NCBI GenBank assembly: GCA_963457665.1
Contig: OY735234.1
Location: 724,001-788,000, forward strand
Direction: 5' to 3'
DNA: 64,000 nucleotides
Source: Thysanoteuthis rhombus
Lineage: Eukaryota > Mollusca > Cephalopoda > Oegopsida > Thysanoteuthidae
Positions within the stretch are counted from its first letter, which is position 1, and each line of letters starts with the position of its first letter. Of this stretch, positions 48,352-59,943 are shown in pieces. The notes beneath the pieces are model-generated. The model made no database searches and had not been told where the DNA came from. It was given only the letters and a program-made list of their open reading frames with translations. The position numbers were made by a program, and so were the translations under genes.

Positions 48352-48740
48352 AGCAGTGAGAAGCATGCAACGTGCGCATGAGAGAATCAAATTCAACCCA
48401 ACATGGAGAGATCAAAAGACAGCACTGTATATAAGGAAGAAAAAGGGAGCCCGAGACATCATAGAAACAATTAAAAATCTCAAATAGCAATGGGCTGGCC
48501 ACGTTGTAAAAATGGCGGACAACCGATGGACATTGCGACTCACAACATGGATCCCCGGAGATCACATGCGCAACTGAGACCGGCAGAATATTAGATGGAG
48601 AAACAAGCCAGACCAATACAGAAAGTAGAGGCTCTGCAACGCCCATGATAGAGAAGAGTGGCAAATCCTGGTGAAGGTCTATGTCCAACGACGGACGTTA
48701 AAAGACTGATGATGATGATGATGATGATGATGACATTACG
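48352..48740 (+). mobile_element. RTE-clade LINE 3' fragment (copy G)
   Basis: Starts in the block giving MQRAHERIK-type text (ATGCAACGTGCGCATGAGAG) and runs through the FNPTWRDQKTALYIRKK and MADNRWTLRLTTW regions to TCCAACGACGGACGTTAAAA and a (GAT)n tail at 48707-48733. Stops and frameshifts present. Confidence 0.85.
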
Positions 48741-49139
48741 CCCACAAAATTTTGTTCGTTCATATTTTTAAAGAATTTTATAAATGTTGACTACTTTTAC
48801 TTTCGTCCTTATTTTTAGTTGTTTTGTTTTTGTAATTTTTAATCGTTTTATCACAACTTTGATTCAATTTTTACTGCAGGCTAACAATCCATTTCCGATG
48901 TTGTTAACTCGAAGCTGTAGAATGACGGCCAGAGTCAAAGTTGTGATAAGAACAACTGAAATACAGTTAAGATAAGAATTAGTTAAAATTAATAAAATAT
49001 TGGGTCACAATACTGCAGCTAATAATGAGAATAAATAATAAAAATTGCCTAATCACGAAAACTGGTTCTAATATGAAAGCAAAAAAACATGATGCAAACA
49101 ATCGGGGGATGAGGAGTTGAATGTAAAAGGTGAAAATCG
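48741..49139. other. Unannotated stretch
   Basis: Nothing recognised; the ORF at 48784-48975 has no domain. Confidence 0.4.
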
Positions 49140-49445
49140 GCAGCCGTTGATCGCGAGAGACTCTCTGCCAGTCGGGCGTAAACCGGACTCCCTCTGGCGA
49201 TGTGGAGTGTTAGTTTGATTTTCATCGGAAGCTTATTTTAGACGGACTGAGCTCTTTACCCTTGGTTGGCCATCAGTCCACGGGGAGGACAGCTCACATT
49301 AAAAACCCAGAAAGCCAAACCTCTATAATCGTTCGAGGCGAGAATCAGGCAGATTAGGGTTCGTGCTCTCGAATGTATGGTTAATGAGGCTTCGACAGAC
49401 CTAGCAAGCCTGAAGTAGATTATAAAGGTTGCTCAAGTGAAATGA
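49140..49445 (+). repeat. GC-richer unidentified repeat-like block with family U motif
   Basis: A compositional island (for example CGTTGATCGCGAGAGACTC, GTCCACGGGGAGGACAGCTC) in AT-rich DNA. Its end, GAGGCTTCGACAGACCTAGC then AAGCCTGAAGTAGATTATAA, matches 24601-24665. It is probably a SINE-like insertion; the head type is not identified. Confidence 0.4.
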
Positions 49446-50751
49446 AGGATAATAAAAGAGAACAGACGGACAAAATAACGTGACCGGCGTCTCCACTATG
49501 CTACGACACCTCAATAACAAGCGGAGGATTAAAAATAAAAAACCCAACTCGCTCGTCTTTTACGACATATCACTCCAATTAATATCGAATGGACGGGCCA
49601 TAAATTACAAAATAAACCTTTTTCTATTGAAAGCTAGGAAATATCTTTACACTCAATAATATTAATATAATATAAAAGTGATGGTTGTGGAAAAGAAAAA
49701 AAACAACATTTTCTTTCATTGCCAGAAACACGTTGATAATGTTGTCAATAGACCCATGGAATTTATTAGACGATGATTAAACTACACCTTGTCATCTTGA
49801 GAGATATTTATGCATGAATAAATATCATCAAATGATAGAAACAGAGGGAATTATGAAGAGAGAGGTGAAAAGACGAACCGGAGATTAAATCTTTATGTAT
49901 TACCATGATGTTTATGTACATCAATAAAAAAAATATGGAAGCCAAATATAGATAAATAAGAAAAATCGTTTCCCAGAAAATAAAAAATAAAATGATGATA
50001 AAAATTGAGAGCTGGAAGCGTAATTGATAAGTGTCTAAGACCAATTTGGAAGATGTTGGCAATAGCTATGGCGGAAGCAGAGTTCTATCATTTTGAAGCG
50101 AACTACCGTTCCTGATATCTCCCTATTTGGGAGAATTTTGTCCTGTAAGAATTTCATGTGATTCTGTGAGCATAGTCACGAAGTCCATTTTCTTAAGATC
50201 GACACCAAAGTCAGACATTCACGTATTACCTTAGCGTTTATGCTCACAAATAAAAATATGGACACTAAATACGAATATGATAAAGTTGATTGTTTTCTGC
50301 AGAAGAAAAATGTAAGCGTTGATACATTAGGTTATTAAATATGAAATGCTATTTTTTTAAATTTTAGAATAAAGGATAATATAAATATCAATAATGGTAA
50401 ATATTTAATCAAAAATAAGATTGTTGGACACTGCTATCGATAAATTTTAATCGTTAAGAACAGGTGTGTGTGTCTCTCTCGCAGTGAATTATATGCATTG
50501 ATACTTCCAGATTTGAATCCATTGAACTAACGTCGTTGTAATGTTCACTCTAAATGGTCCATCGATATTAGCAACAGCTTTCCCAGCATCTGTTTTAATT
50601 CAACTTCTTTGGTAGACACAAAAGTTGTTAAGGGCTCAAATCTTCCACTGGTAGCATCATTTATTATGATGTAAAGATCGGCATCTCATTTGTAGCAGCT
50701 TGATACATTGACTATTCAAAGCTCAATTGATAAGTGACCGAGAGCAATATT
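49446..50751. other. Unannotated AT-rich block
   Basis: No gene or repeat copy recognised. Confidence 0.4.
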
Positions 50752-51535
50752 GGGTCAGGTCAATTTTTGTGGGTCAGGTCAATTTAGGTATTTTCATATC
50801 TAACAAAGACAACTGCACTCTGAAGACTGTAAATTTATGTAAAATTGTAACTTCACCATAGAATGAAAATAGAATATGTGGTGTTGACCCAAGGCAACCT
50901 TTGAAGGTCAATTTTAGATCAGGTCAATTTTTGTGGGTCAGGTCAATTTAGCTATTTTCAAATCTAACACAATTGGATGCACCTTGAAAGTTGCAATTTT
51001 ATGCACCAGTGTAACTTCAGCCTGGGTAAACATCAGTTAAGTAGTGCTGGCTCATAGTGAGCTCTAAAGATCAAATTTCAGATCAGGTCAATTTAAAGCA
51101 GCAAATCTGTGAATAAGGTAAAGTTGACCCGAGGATGAACATAGAATAGGCTTTGCTGACCTCTAGTGATATCTAAATGTCAATTCATGGTCAGGTCAAT
51201 TCTAGCAATTTCTAAAAAAGCCAATTTTAGCATATTCAAATCTAACGAAGACGGCCGTACCCAATAGGGAGCAAATTTGTAGACTAGTTTAGTTTGAATC
51301 CAACATAAACAGTATAGTTAGCAAGGACCCCTGGCGACTCATGAAGGTCAATCTAGGATTAGCTCAATTTTGGGATTTTCAAATCTAATGGAATTAGCGG
51401 CACATTACAGACTGCAAATCTATGGGCAAAGGTAACAACACCACAATGAACATAGGATAGGTGATTTCGACTACTGGTGGCCTGTAAAAGTAAATTCAAG
51501 GTCAAGTCAATTTTGTGATTTTGACTCACCCGAAG
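50752..51535 (+). repeat. Tandem array of a ~165-bp unit, about five to six diverged copies
   Basis: Units begin with a form of GGTCAGGTCAATTTT at 50752, 50917, 51081, 51189, 51357 and 51500. Each full unit then has ATTTTCAAATCTAAC, a GCAAATCTATG-type step, GTAACTTCACC, ATGAACATAGAATAG and TGAAGGTCAATTTTAG. The third unit lacks ~55 bp, which explains its 108-bp spacing. The first two units carry an internal doubling of the GGTCAGGTCAATTT step. No conserved frame. Confidence 0.85.
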
Positions 51536-52380
51536 GGTTGCGATCCTCGCTTTGAAGAGCTCTGTGTTAGAATTTACGATACATCATTTCAGTATTGATT
51601 ATTTTGCCCCGGCAACTGTTATGGAACGTACATGTGCATATTAGAACATTCAAACAAAGGCCGTTAGTTTGAGCAGGAATTCGAGATCAACATGGAACAT
51701 TAGTTGCAACATTGGTTGGCCAATCCCAGAGTCTCATGTTACATAGCTCGGTCGACTTAGCCAATTAATGGAGAACTTTAGAACAGTTCTCTCTTCTTGT
51801 CGACTCTTCAAACAAAGAAGCCGTAAGTCTAGGCGGAAGAAGAAGGAGATTTTTATTGTTACAGTCAGTTAAAGAGACGAATCAGTGGTATTCCAACTGA
51901 TGAGTGAGTGGGAGTGTAGAAAAAGAACTATCTATCGGGTTAAATGAAATAGAAAAGACAGTGTTCCACTATGAATAATGAGGGAGACCTATATGCAATG
52001 CCTCTCTCTTTTCTGTTAAATTCGAATCCTTCTATTTTAGAGGGACAACCTAAAAATTAATAAGATTTGGGCAGCGGGAGGCTAAATGCCAACGCCCATA
52101 CATGTATGAATTTGTTTTTTGCAGATTTTAAAATAAGTGTCTAAAAATTATGTCCGGGAAAAGTCCAGTCACATAGGGATGGTAAACGCCCAAAATTCGT
52201 ACCTAGCTGAACCTATCAAGATCATTGTACGACCCCATAGTGTCAAAACAGGTTTGAACTTTGCCCTTTCATTCGGACTGTTGTTAGAGTCACGGGTCAC
52301 CCTAAAATTTGCCAAAAGGAAAAACAGGAAAATAAGATGGTAAGTCGATTTTCCAAAAACCTTCTCCAGTGACATTGATT

Positions 52381-52383
<3 letters not shown>
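51536..52383. other. Unannotated stretch
   Basis: The ORFs at 52137-52375 (both strands) have no domain. Nothing recognised. Confidence 0.4.
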
Positions 52384-52432
<49 letters not shown>

Positions 52433-52624
52433 TTATTTCATGGGTCTACCTGCAATGGTTTTTGAGAAAATCCTAGACTTAAAAAACACCAATGAAAATA
52501 TTTTAGACGGATTTTCTTCACAGAGCACAAACGTCTTCCCGTTTGATCTTTGTTCCAAATTCTGGCAGTTTTGAAGCTGTATAAAGATGCTAAAATGAAC
52601 CTTTTGAAATGTAATCAGATACAT

Positions 52625-52687
<63 letters not shown>

Positions 52688-52720
52688 ACATGGATTACAC
52701 ACACACACACACACAGAGTG
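52384..52720. repeat. Two (TA)n arrays and a (CA)n array
   Basis: (TA)n at 52384-52428 and 52629-52684, (AC)n at 52697-52717, with ~200 bp of unannotated DNA between them. Confidence 0.9.
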
Positions 52721-53404
52721 CAGATATGAGTGGCCATACTTGTTTTCAGGTTCAATAAATCTTAATATAATTCGTGATGTGAATAAAGATGTGAAAAATT
52801 GATTGATTGAATAAGTCGTAATGGATGATTACTTGCTTCCATCATGACAGCAAAGTACTGTAGAAAATCGAAGAAAAATAATGATATTGAATTGCTAATT
52901 ACTACATTTTAAGAACAGAGAGTAGAAATAAACAATTAAACCTAAAAGGGAAGCCTGAAAATCAGGAAGAAGGCAAATTCAAAATAAATGAAAAATGATT
53001 TCAATTTGCTATGCTAAAAATCTTTAAGAGTCATAAAATACAAATGTTTTAATACCCAGAAAGTTAATCGTGAAAGATCATTTTTTCTTTCTCGTTTCTC
53101 TTTCATTTTCAGCCTTTCTCTTCTCCCTTTTTTTTTCTCTCTTTCTTTGTATGTCTCTTTCTACAAAACACCTTTTTTTTCTTTCAATCTTTCAGTCTTT
53201 CTTTCTATTTTTCTCTCCTGGCTGAATATTACTTTTCAAAAAGCTTAATCAATTTAAAACTTTTCCCTAAAAATCTTTGGAAGCGTAAACCGAGAACATT
53301 ACCGCCAATTGATCCTGTCAGACGCCCTAATTGCAATGTGAAACATTTTCTGACTTTATCAAATCAATATTTATTAAGTTACCAATTGAAAAGCCTGAAA
53401 GTCT
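52721..53404. other. Unannotated stretch with pyrimidine-rich patch
   Basis: T/C-rich at 53083-53218. Nothing else recognised. Confidence 0.4.
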
Positions 53405-53530
53405 CTTCTCCAAAATGGACACATTTTTATTGTCATTGAAATTTAACATTATGCAATGTTTTCCTGTTTCCAATTAAAAGATTAATCTCACTTCTTTTAC
53501 ACCGATGACACAAAACAGCACGATTACTTG
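53405..53530. repeat. Solo copy of the flank and end of the Tc1-like element at 55.2 kb
   Basis: TTATTGTCATTGAAATTTAA then CATT, CAATTAAAAGATTAATCTCA, and the diverged transposon-end text (ACACAAAACAGCACGATTAC then TTGCCT) match 55208-55335. The transposase is absent here, so the two loci share an end plus ~90 bp beyond it. Confidence 0.55.
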
Positions 53531-53614
53531 CCTCATCTGATTTGAGGCTTGGATTTAGTCATCATCAGAAATATGGCCTATTTAAGGTGAGGTGTACAAC
53601 AGAGAGCTTTAAAA

Positions 53615-54030
53615 GGCCTAGTCACTCAATGAATACTATCACATGACCAACGTCTTTTGGCAGCGTACCGCCTTGAGATGATCAATTGGAAAAAGAGGTG
53701 AATGAATAAATGTTGCTTCCTTCACATTTTTGTTGTGCAGTGATCACTAAAAAATAATCTTCAAAAACGAGCGTGAACATTGCTGGATACAAACCAAAGG
53801 GCCAATTCACTTTGTAAGTTCAACTTCTCCACAAAAAAAACTATTTTTGCTTCCCCAAAACAAATTTTTTTCTAGACATAATTAGGCGTAAATGTCTGAA
53901 TTTTCAGTCCTCTGACTCAATTAGTGCCACTAGTACATATGATATATACATATCCAGTCAGCCAGACCAACTGAAGAAACCTGTGTTGAGGGTGACTATA
54001 TTGATGTTGACAGTTTCGGTTGACATTTTC
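53615..54030 (-). repeat. Dispersed repeat family X, copy 4
   Basis: The reverse complement of the family X order: it begins (left side) GGCCTAGTCACTCAATGAAT, then ACCAACGTCTTTTGGCAGC, GATCAATTGGAAAAAG, AACCAAAGGGCCAATT, and ends TTGACAGTTTCGGTTGACA. About 416 bp. Confidence 0.75.
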
Positions 54031-55189
54031 TAATAACAAGCTAAAAAATGGTTTATTACAGAGAAATAAAGCTATTTCACTGATTTAGAACAGAAACATT
54101 CTTAGCGAATGGAGGTCATCTAATTGAAAACAAGTCGATAGTTGATAGTCCAACTTTAAGGCCGTTTTCTTTTGATCGATAATAAAAGTTATTCTTAGTG
54201 GTATTTGTAACAAATTGCCACGCTAAACTTTCCTCCTTTGTTGACCTCACGATAATCTTTTATTTCTCAAAACTTAGAAATTCTAGTTTTTGACCTTTGA
54301 ACAAAACGAGAGTTTCGCGCCATCTGAGCTTGAAATATCCAGATGCTTCGGGCCAAGATTGCTTGAAGAAGAATTCTATGTATTTATCGAGTCAATAAAC
54401 CATGAACAATGCACAAAGCAGAATACATCAAATCAAAGCAAGTTACCCCTATCCACAACCCCAACTAAACAAGTTTCCTGCCCTGTGAAAAAATAGATGA
54501 ATTAGTAGGAGGGTGTTTTCGCAGGGAGAGGAAGTCTGGATTTATACCAAGTTATAATTTAATAAGCATTCCTACCCCCTTTTCTGCAGGGGTACGACTC
54601 GGATTTGGGCTCTAGGGCTGTTATACAGTCTTACAGTCAGCACACATCTATTATATTGGAGCATCTGAGGTCTCTGCTTAAAGTTGCAGGTAGCTGTATT
54701 ATCCGATGTATTTGTGCTTAAAAAATACAGAGCCAGTCCAAACGGAGTTTCTGTACTTAAAACGGATTACAATCGTGCTGTCCCGATTCTCTGCCAAACG
54801 GACGGCAGAATGCTTCACCCAGCTCGATATCTACCAACTGCAAACTGTTCATGTCCTGTGGTACAAAGACAGGTTAGCCTGAACAACCCCAATAGAGTGT
54901 CAGCAGACCCCCATTGTGAGCTCATATCTGAGAGGAGAAGGGTACTCCTGTCAAACAAACGACTTTGGGAGTCCTGTTCCTATCCATGCCACCTCAGTGG
55001 AACATAAGTTGCTAATCCTTGGTTTAAAGGGTGGGGTTGATCCAGGCCAAGCTGGTCTCACCTTAAAAATCCATTGCTGTGTCTAGAGAGATATTCTGCG
55101 CCTTGTATATGGTCCTATTGCTGTGGATATCATCCCGAAGCTAAGCAATTCCTTCATTCATTTATTAAATGACACTTTCAATTGCCCTG
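54031..55189. other. Unannotated block with an unidentified 107-codon ORF
   Basis: The ORF at 54684-55007 (plus) lies in a block (54590-55080) that is GC-richer than its surroundings and probably repetitive, but no family or domain is recognised. The ORF at 54290-54496 likewise has none. Confidence 0.35.
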
Positions 55190-56060
55190 AAATCATTTTT
55201 GCAAAAGAACGCAGTTTATATTGTCATTAAAATTTAACATTTTGTCATACTTTTCTGCTTTCAATTAAAGGATTAATCTCATTTTCACAATGATACGCTA
55301 AAACATTATGACCACTTGCTCAATAAGGTTGCTTCTGAGATCTAGAACAGAATCTTTGCAGTTAGTCCTTTCAATAATGCAAGTTACTCGGAGGAAGTTG
55401 TTCAGGACGAATTAGTTGGCCCAATACATCCCATAAGGGCTCAGTGGGATTGGGATCCCCGGGAGTTTGGTGGCCATGGCAACCCAATGAAGACTTTTTC
55501 AGGTTCCTGAAACTACTTCTGTACGACCTGAGTTGAAGTGTATTGTCAAACTGAAAGATGCTACTGCCACCCAAGAAAACTGTTGCCATAAAGGTAGGTT
55601 TCAATGTTTCACAGTAGAACGTGGCCAAAACCGTCACAATTCCCAAACCGGTCAGTTGATTTTCCAGAGAGCATTCTGGGGTCATTGCTTTCCCGGGATA
55701 ACGACATATACACCTCACCTTATCCAAGACTTTCAAAACTAATCAAACCAGGTTATCTTCTTCCACTGATACAAGTTTTATTTCTGCCGACGTGTGTCAA
55801 TTGAAGAAGCTTTCGGTGATGGGCATTAGCGTATTATGATTGATCCGTGGCTTTGCACTCTCATACACAACAAATATCGATGTACTGTGTGGTGACACAT
55901 TGCACCATTCACTTTGATTAGGGCTATCTACAATTTGTGCCACAGTTGACCTTTTGTTGTCTGATCTTTGATGAGAAAACCTCCGATCAGTTTTCACATC
56001 GATAAACCTTGGCTACCCAATGATTCATCGGTGGTTCGGAATTTTTCCTTTTTTGGATCA
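55190..56060 (-). pseudogene. Tc1-family transposase pseudogene (second lineage) with one transposon end
   Basis: Read leftward from 56060: RPRL-like text at the end of the first DNA-binding helix block; RSDNKRSTVAQIVDS then VSPHST (55970-55890), the helix-turn-helix linker; an eroded middle; then FMATVF, FQFDN (second catalytic Asp, ~55560), and GDPNPTEPLWDVLGQL (55455-55405), the third block corresponding to the usual DLNPIEHLWD signature. Two main frames with stops, so inactive. The left side ends in GCTAAAACATTATGACCACT (55303), the typical end of a group of Tc1-like elements. The right-hand terminal repeat was not found. Confidence 0.82.
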
Positions 56061-56432
56061 GCTTCACTAAACAATATTCCCTGTAAAAATATTCTTTTTC
56101 TTTTACTTCTCCTCTATTTGATGAAATATCATTCAATCCAGAAAGAAAATTCAGACTCAAAAAACAAAAGAATTGCCCCAGATGTTATTTTCCTTTGTAT
56201 CATTTTCACTCATCTGTAACGAAATATAAAGATTGTGCACGATTTCAATGAAGAAACAATCAAAATCATTAGCTCATGAGCACTTGTTATTGATTACATG
56301 ACTATAATGTGGCTAGTAGACAATGATCTTTCCCGACATGTCACGACTTGACACATTTTGTTTTCTTTCAATGATTTTTGTCATGCATTTTGTAAAACAA
56401 CAATAACAACAATAATAATGATAATAATAACT
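56061..56432. other. Unannotated stretch; (CAA)/(TAA)-type run at its end
   Basis: Nothing recognised until an imperfect CAACAATAA/TAATAA run at 56397-56430 that abuts family X copy 5. Confidence 0.4.
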
Positions 56433-56848
56433 GGTTATTCACTCAACAGAAACTGTCACGTGAATATTTTTGAAGCAGTCCATCTTAGGGATGATGAATC
56501 AAATACGTACCAAAAATAAAAGGGGTGATCAATGAAAAGGTTACTTTTTCTTTTAAAAGGAAACAAGCAAGAACACTACCGGACAAAAACCAAATGGCCA
56601 ATTTAGCATAAGATAACATGGTTAACAGTCCCACCTAAAAAAATAATTTTTGGGAATTTCGAAAAAAATGAGAAAGTGTTTTTCTAGATATAATAAGGAG
56701 TGAAGGTTTATTTCTTCCACTTTCTGGTCCAATTAGTATGTCCTGTATGCGTTATACATGCATGTATAGCAAACCACCTACACCAGCTTGAAAACTGAAG
56801 AAACTTATGTCGACAGTTTTGGTGACAGTATTGGTTGACAGTTTCTAA
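56433..56848 (-). repeat. Dispersed repeat family X, copy 5
   Basis: Reverse orientation: GGTTATTCACTCAACAGAAA then CTGTCACGTGA, GGGGTGATCAATGAAAAGGT, ACCAAATGGCCAATTTAGCA, TTGAAAACTGAAGAAAC, GACAGTTTTGGTGACAGTAT then TGGTTGACAGTTTC. About 416 bp. Confidence 0.75.
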
Positions 56849-57077
56849 ATGAAGAGAAAAGAAAACCTCCCAGCAGTCCCCGTGGAAATTCTGCAATGCA
56901 TGTTTATAAAAAAAGATAAAAAAAGAAAGAAAAGAGCACGAAATCATTGTATTAAAAAGTGCAGAAAAATTATATTGTTTCTGGATTCAAATATCGACCA
57001 TCCCTTCATAAAGCTATAATATTGATCTGAAATACCAAACGAAAAAACAATTTTTAATATACAGGATTTTCTCGGCA

Positions 57078-57299
57078 GCAAAATAACGTTCTTTATAATT
57101 GTTTAGAATTACATGAACTCTGCCTATTTTCATTCCATAACAACATGATACTCTTTATAATTGTTGACAATTACATGAACTATTTTCATCCCCAAAGCAA
57201 AATAATGTTCTGTATGGTTGTTGACAATTACATGAAGTGGTCTTATTTTGATTCCCAAAGCTAAATGATGCTCTCTATGATTGTTGAGAATTTTTCGAA
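57078..57299 (+). repeat. Minisatellite, ~60-65-bp unit, about four copies
   Basis: The core TATAATTGTTGACAATTACA then TGAA recurs near 57095, 57155, 57215 and (diverged) 57278, with TATTTTCATTCC and AAAGCAAAAT between. The core TTGTTGACAATTA is itself nearly palindromic. It abuts the S2 SINE. Confidence 0.75.
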
Positions 57300-57535
57300 G
57301 TTATGTAAAACTTGTTAATTTGGCCGCCAACCAATAACTCGGTCGTGATTTCAAATTACGGTAAGCAAACGCTAATTCTTGAAATATCTGTCTGGTTTAA
57401 CATGACGGACCAGATAAACAATGGAGAGTTTACTCTCTTAAATTTAGTGACAATTGTTTTTATTGTTTTTGTTATGGTGGAAAAATCAATGTCAACTCTA
57501 GCCTCTGACTTCGACAGGAATTTGACGATTCTTGA
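57300..57535 (+). mobile_element. tRNA-derived SINE (family S2), copy 2
   Basis: GGCCGCCAACCAATAACTCG then GTCGTGATTTCAAATTAC corresponds to the B-box half of the head at 44941-44976; the A-box part is eroded. The body shares TGGTTTAACATGA, GAGAGTTTACTC, TTAAATTTAGTGACAATTG, AATGTCAACTCTAGC and AATTTGACG with copy 1. Confidence 0.6.
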
Positions 57536-57544
57536 CTATTATTC

Positions 57545-57834
57545 ACTCAATGCTGGTGTCTGCAATAATACCGAGAATGATGTTGGAGATTTGAGATAGC
57601 GATCTTCAGGGTCCCTAGGCAACTAACCATCACCTGATCTTCAGCGATGACCAATAGGCATCTAGTGTGGACATGCAGAGGCATGGGTGATATTGGACTG
57701 GACAACCAAAGCGTTGCTGTGGACAGCAAGGACGCTGATTTGGTGTTGTGAAGATTTGGAGATTTGCTGTCAATCGGTCTTCAACGATAACCACCTGACA
57801 TCTACTATGAATATAGAGGTATGATGAATTCCAA
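57545..57834 (+). repeat. Tandem ~120-130-bp repeat, left block (about two units)
   Basis: CTTCAGCGATGACCAATAGG then CATCTAGTGTG at 57638 and CTTCAACGATAACCACCTGA then CATCTACTATG at 57770, each preceded by GCTG(T/C)..ACA and GGAGATTTG strings. The same unit reappears downstream at 58755-59090. Confidence 0.6.
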
Positions 57835-58690
57835 TCAATGAGTCAGCAAACGAGAAAGCTTATGATAATGCACAAGGCTCTACAACCAGGAATGACACAA
57901 ACAGACTATAATTAAAGAGGAAAGAAGGCGACAGAAGACATCAGCATAGAGAGATGTGCTTAAAAGGTCAAAATAAGATTAGGAAGATACGTGTAAGCAA
58001 ATAGTGATGAGATTAAAAAAACTCCCGAAGCAAGTAAACAAACAACAATCAGATAACAAACAAAGGAGCTGAAGATCAGACGAGAAGAGATGAAAAATGG
58101 AAACAGAAAAAAAACTACTCGACTAATTCAAAAGACAAATACAAAATACCACAAAGGAAGGATCATAGATATGGCTACGCAAAGGAAACTTGAAGAAAGA
58201 AGCCAGATTGCTCACAACTCAGAAAGAGTACAAAGAATACAAGACAGAGTATCAACAGTAATTCACCGGAAATTAAACAAATTACTGGGATCGACCATGC
58301 GAACAGATAGTATCGGCACAAACTGGAGACAGTTTTGGAAAATATAAGCCACATATCACTCTGTGACTTTGACATCCAAACTGACCATCCGGTCCAAACA
58401 AGTAGAGCAGGAGTAGTAGTTGTAGACATGGGAAAAAGAACTTGCCAAATAACAGATGTAACTGTACTTGTGGGTCACATAGTGAATATGAAAGTGAGTG
58501 AAAAGCTACGAAAATACCAGGACATAGCTAGGGAACTGGAAGAAGGTGTGGAACATGAAAGTCAGGGTAGTACCAATAATAGTAGGTGCATTTAGAACTG
58601 TACCAAAGACACTGGAAATAAGATCGAAGGAGCTGAAAGTATAAATAAATTGAGCTTATGCAGACCACATCACTATTGACGTCTGCACGA
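57835..58690 (+). mobile_element. R2-like LINE C-terminus with restriction-like endonuclease, degenerate
   Basis: Blocks are seen in order. TRKLMIMHKALQPGMTQTDY, then ISIERC and RLGRYV, corresponds to the end of the reverse transcriptase and thumb region of R2-like elements (57845-58000). MATQRKLEE, or KGNLKKEARLL in the next frame, at 58170-58205 is the W-L-rich linker. CDFDIQTDHPVQTSRAGVVV then VDMGKRTCQITDV (58357-58460) is the endonuclease core, with Asp residues in the D...VVVD...TDV pattern. KVSEKLRKYQDIARELEEG (58490-58550) follows. The catalytic order is visible, but TDVTVL replaces the usual DVAVP and frameshifts are frequent. The CCHC finger is not recognisable. Inactive; family call from remembered pattern. 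Confidence 0.78.
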
Positions 58691-58754
58691 ATATGGAGGG
58701 GAATACTGGAAATATAAGATCAACGACCTCCAGTTGTCAGCAATGGACTAACAG

Positions 58755-59090
58755 CAAAGATAAAAAGGGCATGGTTGTAACTGTACAAACCCCAGCACTG
58801 TTGGGATATGTGAGAACAATATGAGAGGAGGGCTGGGGACATGAGGAGACACGGCCAGAGCCTTTAGCGATAACCACTTGGCAACTGGTGTAAAACTTCA
58901 AACCAAAACAATGCTGCAGACACCGAGAATGTTGAGAGGAGGGCTGGAGATTCGGGTACACTTGTTGTCACTCAGTCTCCAGTGACGACCAACAGGCAAA
59001 ATAATTATGAAAATTAACGAGGCAAGTGCTGGTGTGTGGAGACTTATTGTCACTTTATTTCCACTGAAAGCCATTGGATACAACTTGTTT
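58755..59090 (+). repeat. Tandem ~120-bp repeat, right block (about three units)
   Basis: CCTTTAGCGATAACCACTTG then GCAACTGGTG (58860), CTCCAGTGACGACCAACAGG (58972) and CCACTGAAAGCCATTGGA (59062) are successive versions of the step seen in the left block, each preceded by GAGAGGAGGGCTGG or GTGGAGACTTATTGTCAC. Spacing is about 112 and 90 bp. Confidence 0.6.
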
Positions 59091-59943
59091 GAACATTCGT
59101 TTAATTATAATTGTAGATATGCAAGGGTGTGTTTATTTGAGAATGCAACCTCTGAACAGGATATGAAATAAATTAAACAAACGAACCCATGGAACCACCC
59201 AAACTTTGTTTGGTTATTAATTCGACAAAACTCATATTTCCCTTGAAAACACAAAGTCTATATTTAATAATAATGACAGGGATTGGTCTATATACTGGTA
59301 TCAATGAAAAGTTTGCTGTCAAAGTTGAAGCCCAAATATACACTTTCTTCTCCATTTGATTTATATCACATCAAAGATTAAAGGAATAAATTACTAAAGA
59401 CATTTGTCGGCCGCTTTGCCTTTAATCAAAAGTAGCTCCAGTAGCTTTAATTTAGTAGAAATAAAAGTAATAAAAGTTTGTTTGCTCATTGCAACATGGC
59501 TGACAGTCTCTATCAAAAATTGACGAATGTCGCTCAGAGGTGTTTTTTTTAGTATATAATTTGGTGGTTTATGGAGCAGAATCAGTGCTTTCTAACGATA
59601 ACAGTGACATTTCAAAAGATCTTTTTTCCAATCATGGGGCTGTATCAAAACAAAAGATCAAATAGTTTTATTTTCTAAAACATAAAAAGATAGTCATATA
59701 TATTTACATATTCACCCATGTATCTTTATCTTTATTTACTCGTACGTAGGTACATCAATAAGTCCGTAGCGTAATGATGAAAAAGCATTTATCTTATACG
59801 ACAAATAATTATTTTTCATTATCACTTTTTTCCATGTCAATGCTTTCAATACAGTGGTGAATATTAATCACTCTGATCAAACATAAAACAGTGATAGTTT
59901 TAGATAACAAGAACGGTAATCGAACAGAATGCTACACTGTTAG
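59091..59943. other. Unannotated AT-rich stretch
   Basis: Nothing recognised. Confidence 0.4.

Noticed and set aside
47383-48740. One RTE copy split by a nested insertion of repeat Y
   Set aside because: The downstream part restarts at an earlier point of the element than where the upstream part stops, so they are two separate copies.
50752-51535. CRISPR-like array
   Set aside because: Units are long and diverged throughout, with no short identical repeats separated by unique spacers, and the context is animal DNA.
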